From Ectobius pallidus (Eukaryota > Arthropoda > Insecta > Blattodea > Ectobiidae): 64,000 nucleotides of DNA. Shown piece by piece: positions 57,379 through 64,000 of this stretch (positions are counted from its first letter, which is position 1; the number at the start of each line of letters is the position of its first letter). Location: positions 159,700,532 through 159,764,531 of the forward strand of contig CAXKWD010000001.1 of assembly GCA_964059195.1 (NCBI GenBank), in the 5' to 3' direction. The translations under genes and the position numbers were made by a program. The notes under the pieces were generated by a model that was given only the letters and a program-made list of their open reading frames with translations, was not told where the DNA came from and searched no databases.

Positions 57379-58100
57379 CAGAAGACGAAATATGCATGCA
57401 AATATGCACTAAATTCGTAAAATATGCTCCAGAACCAACGCAATATGCTCTATCATGTAAGTTATTTTAATACTTTACGTTCTCTTGTTGGCTGAATTAC
57501 ACTATAAATTACAAAAATAGTATATCATCACTACAAGGATTAGGCGATTTCCCGTTCCGGCTTAAAACATCTTTCCAACGCTTCCTGGGTCGTCCAACAT
57601 CTCTTCGTCCTCTTGCTTGGTAATTCTTTACAAGTAGAGGGTATCTCTCTTCACTCATTCCATTCATGTGCTCAATCCATTTTTGTCTGTAAATCATTAC
57701 TTTCTCATTTAAAGATTCTACTTTCAGTTCCTCCCTTATTTTTTCATGAAAAAAAATAGTATAACTTGTAGAAATTACATTACAAGACTATAAAAAAGAC
57801 GATGCAACATATTTTAGTAAATTGAAAACTAATGAAATGAAACTTCGCTTTAATATTATACAATTCAACTCCGAAATCATTAGGCTAAGTGCCGTCAATT
57901 ATTGTACAGTAAAATCTGTCAAAATCATACCGTTAAACCTATAACATATTAAAATAAATGCACGAATATTTTAACATCCAACAAATACGATGCATTAACC
58001 CCAAACTAACAAAATATGCAACAACATGCAAAATGAAACCACAAATTTTCTCTTGTTTCTTTCATGTCTTGTACACATTTTAAGACTAGCATGTACTAGA
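57379..58100 (+). repeat. Dispersed repeat, family A, copy split by a LINE
   Basis: It aligns with 12027-12590 on both sides of the LINE fragment at 57524-57751, from ctatcagaagacgaaatatgc to ttttaagactagcatg. Confidence 0.65.
57524..57751 (-). pseudogene. LINE C-terminal fragment nested in an older repeat
   Basis: The minus strand encodes YRQKWIEHMNGMSEERYPLL and GRRDVGRPRKRWKDVL, a typical LINE reverse-transcriptase tail different from the family at 49.6 kb. An 11-bp duplication, aaaaatagtat, flanks it (57513-57523 and 57752-57762). The unsplit sister repeat at 12.0 kb shows the empty site. Confidence 0.8.
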
Positions 58101-58119
58101 GTGCATTATTAAATGTAAG

Positions 58120-59110
58120 ACTTTTCTTACACTTCTGGGCCGTAGTCGGTTATAACCTGTGGTATTTTATGACGAATAACTGTTTTTCTATATCCTTTCT
58201 TAAACCAGCTACATTATATATTAACACTAAATAGAAGAACAATATAAATATAATAAAACAAATTATATCACGAGAGTCTTTCGTATTCAATGAAAACTGA
58301 AATCTGTATCTCATAACATTAATATCAGTTAACGCGAAAGATATAAACTAATAAACTAAGATTACATAGTCTTAATGGTAAATTCTGCATTTCATAAAAT
58401 CATCCGAGCATCTGCTGTGTTCATGTATAAAGATTAACGCTGAAGGACACGAACCGTCGCGTCGGATCGGAAATCCAGAACAATCTTTTTCCGCGGACGT
58501 GTTGACGCTCACTGTTTGAAATACTCCGGTTCCAGATTATCATTACCATTTTCTCGCCGTAAATGGCTGTAAATAATTAGCTGTCAGACATGACATAAGT
58601 TCTTTGTATCCTTGTACTTTTCAGATGTGTGTCTCTTTAGTATCCGGAATCGGCGGTATCCCTTGTCTGTTCGTCTGTTCAGATTATTCACCGTAGACTG
58701 TGAATTGTATTTAATTGTACTTTTTTACTATGAACTTTATTTTTCTGGTTTTGCACCCTGTGCAATCTGGTTTATGTTTCCAAATTATTAATAATTAATT
58801 TTTGTGAAAACAATTTTTAAAATTCCGATTTCAGAAAAAATAAATTATAATAATTTTGATAAGATTTTAAATTTTAAACCCTTAACCAAGAGTAATAAAC
58901 TCTTTTTTAAAATATTTACTAGTCCGTTTTCGATTTGTCTTGCCTATCTCAACCATAGTAGGGATAAGCTAAGACTAGGGACTTCAAGAGGGCGATGGAA
59001 AGGGGCAAAGGGCGTCAATGCTCATAAGTGATTACGGAAGTATTGAATAAGCATAAAAAATTTACCTCCTGTAGCCCTGTCTCCTATATGTCCCAAATGT
59101 AGCTGCAGTG
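58120..59110. other. Intergenic, no feature seen
   Basis: AT-rich, with a 75-codon chance frame at 58804-59031. Confidence 0.45.
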
Positions 59111-59111
59111 G

Positions 59112-59200
59112 CCTTGATAAAGACAGACGGTATGATGTCGAAACTTCGTCTGACTTCTTAAACATGACGCGGTAGATAACGGGAAGCCAAGAAGATTTCA
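59112..59200 (+). repeat. Single arm related to the foldback element
   Basis: ccttgataaagacagacgg to gcggtagataacgggaagcc and agaagattt matches one arm of 18201-18386 with several changes. No opposite arm follows. Confidence 0.7.
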
Positions 59201-59569
59201 GTGGCAACTTAGGCCAGGAAAACCTACGGTCGCATCTTGTTCCTTAATTTTGTTATATTTCTTTTCTTTTTCATTAGCGCAAGTTAATGAATTCGATTTT
59301 TTTAAACTGAAATATAAATTAGCTTATGACAGGTAAACAAAGAGGATGAATAATTTTAAAAATACGTTTCGGTCATCTAGCTATGACTCTCATCAGGATA
59401 GACCGAAATGTTAGTTCTACAACGTATGACCCACATTTTATGAAACTAAGCCTATGTATACATAAAAATTTATTTTATAAATCATATTTTTGTTCTCAGG
59501 GAACGTCGTAACGTGTTTTTTTAGGAACTTGTAGTAAAAATTTAGGGTCGAGTACAATGCTCTATCGAT

Positions 59570-60011
59570 CATAGGCGTACCGAGGGGGGGGTTTGGGGGT
59601 TTGAACCCCCCCCCCCATTGATTAAAAAAAGGAAAATTGTATAATTTTTTAAGTCTGCCCATAAATTACTGAATACAAGTATAAAGCGTGGGAAGCTTAA
59701 AACTCGTAATTTTGCGTCTTAATTTTTAAAATTTTCCGGGGGAGCACCCCCAGAAGCTTAAAACTCGTTATTTTGCGTCTTAGTTTTTAAAATTTTCCGG
59801 GGGAGGATCCCCGGAAGCTTAAAACTCGTTATTTTGAAACTTAATCTTTAAAATTTTCCGGGGGAACCCCCGGAAGCTTAAAACTCGTTATTTTGCGTCT
59901 TCATTTTTTAAATTTTCCGGGGGAGGACCCCCGGACCCCCTTTCCCTGGGGGGTATGGAATACCGGATGTTACAACCCCCCCCCCATATGGTCGGCCTGG
60001 TTACGCCTATG
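59570..60011. mobile_element. hAT-like non-autonomous element with internal repeats (copy 2, opposite orientation)
   Basis: Same family as 2928-3268, reversed. The termini CATAGGCGTAC and TTACGCCTATG are flanked by the exact 8-bp duplication CTATCGAT (59562-59569 and 60012-60019). It has four about-60-bp internal units (AAGCTTAAAACTCGT start, about 59693-59935) where copy 1 has two, which accounts for the longer total. Confidence 0.88.
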
Positions 60012-60019
60012 CTATCGAT

Positions 60020-63000
60020 ACTCTTAATTATGAGAGAGAGAAGGCAAAAGCAAAATGTTATTAGAAATATGTGTTGTTATGAACCAGTAACCTTTACCTA
60101 ATAATGTTTGTAAAAACGTGAGTATTGTTATAATGATTACTGTGGCCAGGGGGGAGTGAAATGTGGTTGGAACGCTTAGCACACGCGATCTGCAGATCAT
60201 GGAATCCAGTCTACAAATTGACTTCAGTCACAAAACAATATCCACTCCATAACTCAAAGCAGCTCTCACTTTTATCGCTTGAACATAAAATCTTATGCAA
60301 AACTCTCCCAAGACCCATACTACACAATAAACACCGTTCATTCATTTCTAAAACTCAGGTTAGATACACATATATAATTTCCTCTATAATGAGTTCTATT
60401 ATAGATCTTTGAAGTTTTTGTGCGTTTTTATTCTGGCGTAGAGGAAGCAGATGCTGAGACGTGATCTTCTGCTTCCATTTTCATGCAAGAGCGAGTTGCT
60501 TGCGGAACGGGACTATAGTTCTCAATGTTGTAGGGAGTCGTTAGTTATAACGATTATGTACGATTGTGTTTTAGATAATTCCTACAAACAAATTAGTTGT
60601 AGACCTCACTAAAAGCAGTTAATCTGTTACAAACAAGAATTTACCTTTTTCATTATTTATAAAAACACTGAAATCGTCGATTATTTCGTCTCACATCCTT
60701 ATAAAAAAGTCCCTTTGTAAAGCAACAGGTTTAAATCAATATTTAAATAACAAGTAAATAAATTTAGTTAAAATGATCCGCATTTATTTAACGGAGAGAT
60801 AACTTTATGGATAAAGTGGCAACATTCTGTATTAGTTGAGCAAGTAGGTGTTAAACAAATTATTCTTGTCAACCTTAGGACAGTATTTCATTCCTATCGC
60901 TTCTGACATTCTTCAACACTTGCCATACAACAGCCTTGACAGGGTACTAAGTCAATTACTAATTTATTTCACTGCTATAAACATAAAAAAAAACTATATT
61001 TATGTAACGTTCCTAACTTGACTGATAGAGTAACTTTCATGTGTTATTTTGAGAATGCATTTAAAATGCCCTATTCTAAGAGCCCGGGCATATAGTTAAC
61101 CGTAATAAATATTTTCAGAGGTCCTTCTCTTTCATGATTTTATTTTAGTCACTTGCACTCTTGTATTCTTGATGATTTCTTAACCTGAACTTAATTCGAT
61201 ATTTTAACAATAGGGATCCTCACTGCTGTTGATTATAAATAACAGAAATCGCACTCAAATCTAGCTCGCTGGAGCATAGTCTCTTTAACGATCTCATTCT
61301 TATTTTGCGCACAACTCGAAATGATAGACCCCACACTGAAATCTACATAGAACACATATACAATCCTGTCTCGGGAGATGCCACTTCTGGTTATAAAATT
61401 ATAATTATTTAATAATACTTGGAAAGCACTCGTGAAAGTATATTATTAACAATCCTTTAAACACGTACTGTAATTCTCATATTCATAACATTCCTATAAA
61501 TATACGGAGATACTAAAATATCAAATTAGACGAGCATAGTAAGGAAGGAATAATAACGGCAAAATAAAATAAAACTAATTTTTAAAGAACTTTAGTGGAA
61601 TTGTAATCGATGCAGACCTCATAATAAAAAAGAAACAATATGTTTGTGATTAAATTTACTACAGTTACTTAATAAACTAAAACACAAAACATTTTTGAAA
61701 TAGAACAACAGCTATATCTCAAAAAATGACCAGTGAACCCTAAACTCTTCTCTTACGAGCTAGTGACGTCACATTCTCGCTTTACCCTACCTCCTTCGTT
61801 TTGTCCATGACAGTGCATGATTGCATTTCCCCTTCACTCACTCAGGGAGTATCCCAGGAAATACGCTGGGCATTGCTGATTATGACGAAATTTTTGTGGT
61901 AACTTTGGTATTTTTGGTATATGTGCGTATTAAATTTTGCATCTTCTAATACAGATATAAAAATAAGAAAACAACTTTAAGATAAAAGATGAACGTTAAT
62001 TACTTCTATCCTTGTATTAACTTGGCGCAACTGCGCCTAGATTTCCAAAATTCCCGCATTTTGACTCCAATAAAGTTACAAGAGAACCATCCGCTACGTT
62101 GAACAATTTAAGTTAAATAAATTATTATTTAAGTTTATCTACGTGTTGTGCCAACGCACATGAGAGTTGATGTAACATCTACGGAGTAGGTGGGATTACA
62201 CAGTTCGGAAGAAATGGGAAAACAAACGTTTTTGATAAATTACAAGGAGTAGTTTGATTGTTTAATAGAAGCCCTCTTAATGACCGCTGCCACACAGCCA
62301 CTAATGAGTTAATGTTTGTTATTGTTCAGCCCTCAATGCCCGGTAGCGACTTTGAACTCATTTAACGGCGGTCTAATATTATGGTTGTTTATACTCTCGT
62401 AGTCTATGCTGGTTTCTTTTTGTTTTATGTTACTATGAAAGGATACTGACCAATATAACATCTAATCTAATAAAATATTGCCTAAGCCAAAACCTTATAC
62501 TTCTTTGCGTTTGTGTAGGTTTTTTAATATTATATTTTTAATTAGCAGTATTTTATTTTTAGTTTTTAATTCCGCAATACAGACCACTTACTTCACTGTG
62601 CTTAAACTAATATAAAATTTAATTTAGATGTAGGTTATAAAAATAGCATATTTTAATATAAATCAACCTTTTAAATTTTAAATCATACTTCTGTAATATT
62701 TAGGATTTTTTGACAAAAATTGTTTCAAGTGAGATAAGGAAAACGCGGTTTTGGGAGGTTTCTCTTACACTTAGCTATTCGGCATATGATATTCTTCTAG
62801 CATCTTTCATCTACTAGTCCCAAAGGGTTTATAAAGTCAGTTACCCAATCTATTCATTTGGATATAAGACTGATTCCACAGTATTCATTTCTAGAAACTT
62901 TATCTATTCGGCTATTACACCCTTTTGGTTAAAATATAATTTCAGTTTAGTAGTGTGATTATTTTCTGTTACATAACGTGAGTTTCGGTTTATTTAAATA

Positions 63001-64000
63001 CTTTGTTAAAATGAGATTTCATTGTTATTTACAAGAAGGTCATGTCGTAAAATTTAAGCATGTATTAAAGAATGGAATCCTAGAAATTTGTTTTTCATGT
63101 TTGATATGGAAATACAAGGACTCTTCGCAAAAATTCCCAACTGTCGTCATAATTTTACATGGGAAAGAGCAGGAAAATTATAAGTATGTATGGGTAGGTG
63201 TCGGATATGCAGGACATGTATGACAGTTTTTGTTTGTCACGTAACTTTTATCGCTCAGAAGTAGAGCTGGTTTGTTCTTATCGCTACAAACTAACTGGAA
63301 TGACTTTCTTTAATATGTAAACATTCAAATTTAAGCGCTTTGCTTCTGATTTCAAGGTTTCATAAACTTAACTGTGTGTACAGCGGAAGGAGTTCATGAA
63401 ATATCTTAATAAATGGTTTTGAACATGTTTTATATCTCGTACATATAAAGTATAAGTAAAGTGTTCCCTATACGGGCAATGGAAGCCCAGAGGGTTCCAG
63501 GAGGTTGAGGCTCCCTGATTTTAGACATTCGAAAAATAGAAAATATCTACGAAATCTAGGATAAATAGGAAATCGTGAGTAAGAAGGTCTCATCTTATGT
63601 TAATACGCTCGTTGCAATTGAAATTAACTTTCCCAGTCAAAGATCTTGGGTTTTCATGTATCGTATATTTGCAGCAGTATTAATTCCAATTCTTTTCTAA
63701 ATAGTTGTGGAGAAATATCAGGCCAACAAATAAATTTATTTTATGATTATATTTGTAACGTATTATCCTGAGGAGGGTGACTATAAAATGTTTTATGTTA
63801 TTTTGAATTGTAAATATTGTTTAAAAAACTATCTCTGTTTATGTCAAGTTCCTTTTTACGCGCTTAGCCCGTTAAGGGTAAAGAAAAAGGTGCTAGCACA
63901 TTTCAGAGATTATTAAGGATATGACCAGGTGTCACTGTCGCCAAGTTTCCTTTCGTACAAATTAATTATTTATTTAATTTTAATCACTAAAAATAAATTA
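60020..64000. other. Intergenic, no gene recognised
   Basis: Four kilobases of AT-rich sequence. The frames at 60161-60412 and 62978-63223 (83 and 81 codons) show no domain and no splice support. Confidence 0.45.

Noticed and set aside
1..64000. CRISPR array, operon or bacterial contamination
   Set aside because: No regularly spaced direct repeats with unique spacers, no closely packed genes, and the only gene has spliceosomal introns.

Overview
The window looks like nuclear DNA from a large, AT-rich insect genome. It holds one gene spread over at least 25 kb with many small GT-AG exons, dense non-LTR retrotransposon debris and many non-autonomous DNA transposons. The wording of the LINE tails and the many TAGGCCTA octamers resemble cockroach or termite sequence as I remember it (Blattodea, possibly Periplaneta). 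That identification is inference, not a database match.

Gene region (about 1.2-29.9 kb, minus strand). I reconstructed 15 coding exons of an M1-family zinc aminopeptidase (aminopeptidase N-like ectoenzyme). All joins use GT-AG sites and keep phase, giving 1156 codons from the start ATG (26977) to a donor at 1206/1205. The last coding exon is not visible and probably lies beyond the left edge. The protein has a short cytoplasmic tail, one N-terminal membrane anchor, the beta-rich domain I, the GAMEN and HEIAH-X18-E catalytic domain, and an ERAP1-C-like C-terminal domain. Domain I carries an insert of about 200 residues rich in Ser, Thr, Pro and Ala, which ends in a strongly basic stretch. A possible 5' untranslated exon ends at 29805. 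The introns hold SINE-like copies, LINE fragments, hAT-like and foldback elements and microsatellites.

Right half (about 30-64 kb). I recognise no host gene here. It is a layered deposit of mobile DNA. There is a nearly full-length but broken LINE (about 32.5-36.2 kb, minus) with a small inverted-repeat element inserted in its endonuclease region. There is a piggyBac-type transposase remnant (about 38.9-39.2 kb). At least six hAT-like elements lie in the window as a whole, five with exact 8-bp target duplications and one with an imperfect one. Two of them are twin 484-bp copies in opposite orientation (43.5 and 47.3 kb), and two belong to a family with a variable number of internal about-60-bp repeats (2.9 and 59.6 kb). 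There is also a diverged about-290-bp tandem array split by a LINE fragment (49.5-50.8 kb), an older repeat split by another LINE fragment (57.4-58.1 kb), and several trinucleotide arrays.

I see no operon, phage, CRISPR array, rRNA or convincing tRNA gene. The points most worth checking are the modified aminopeptidase and the dated layers of transposition.
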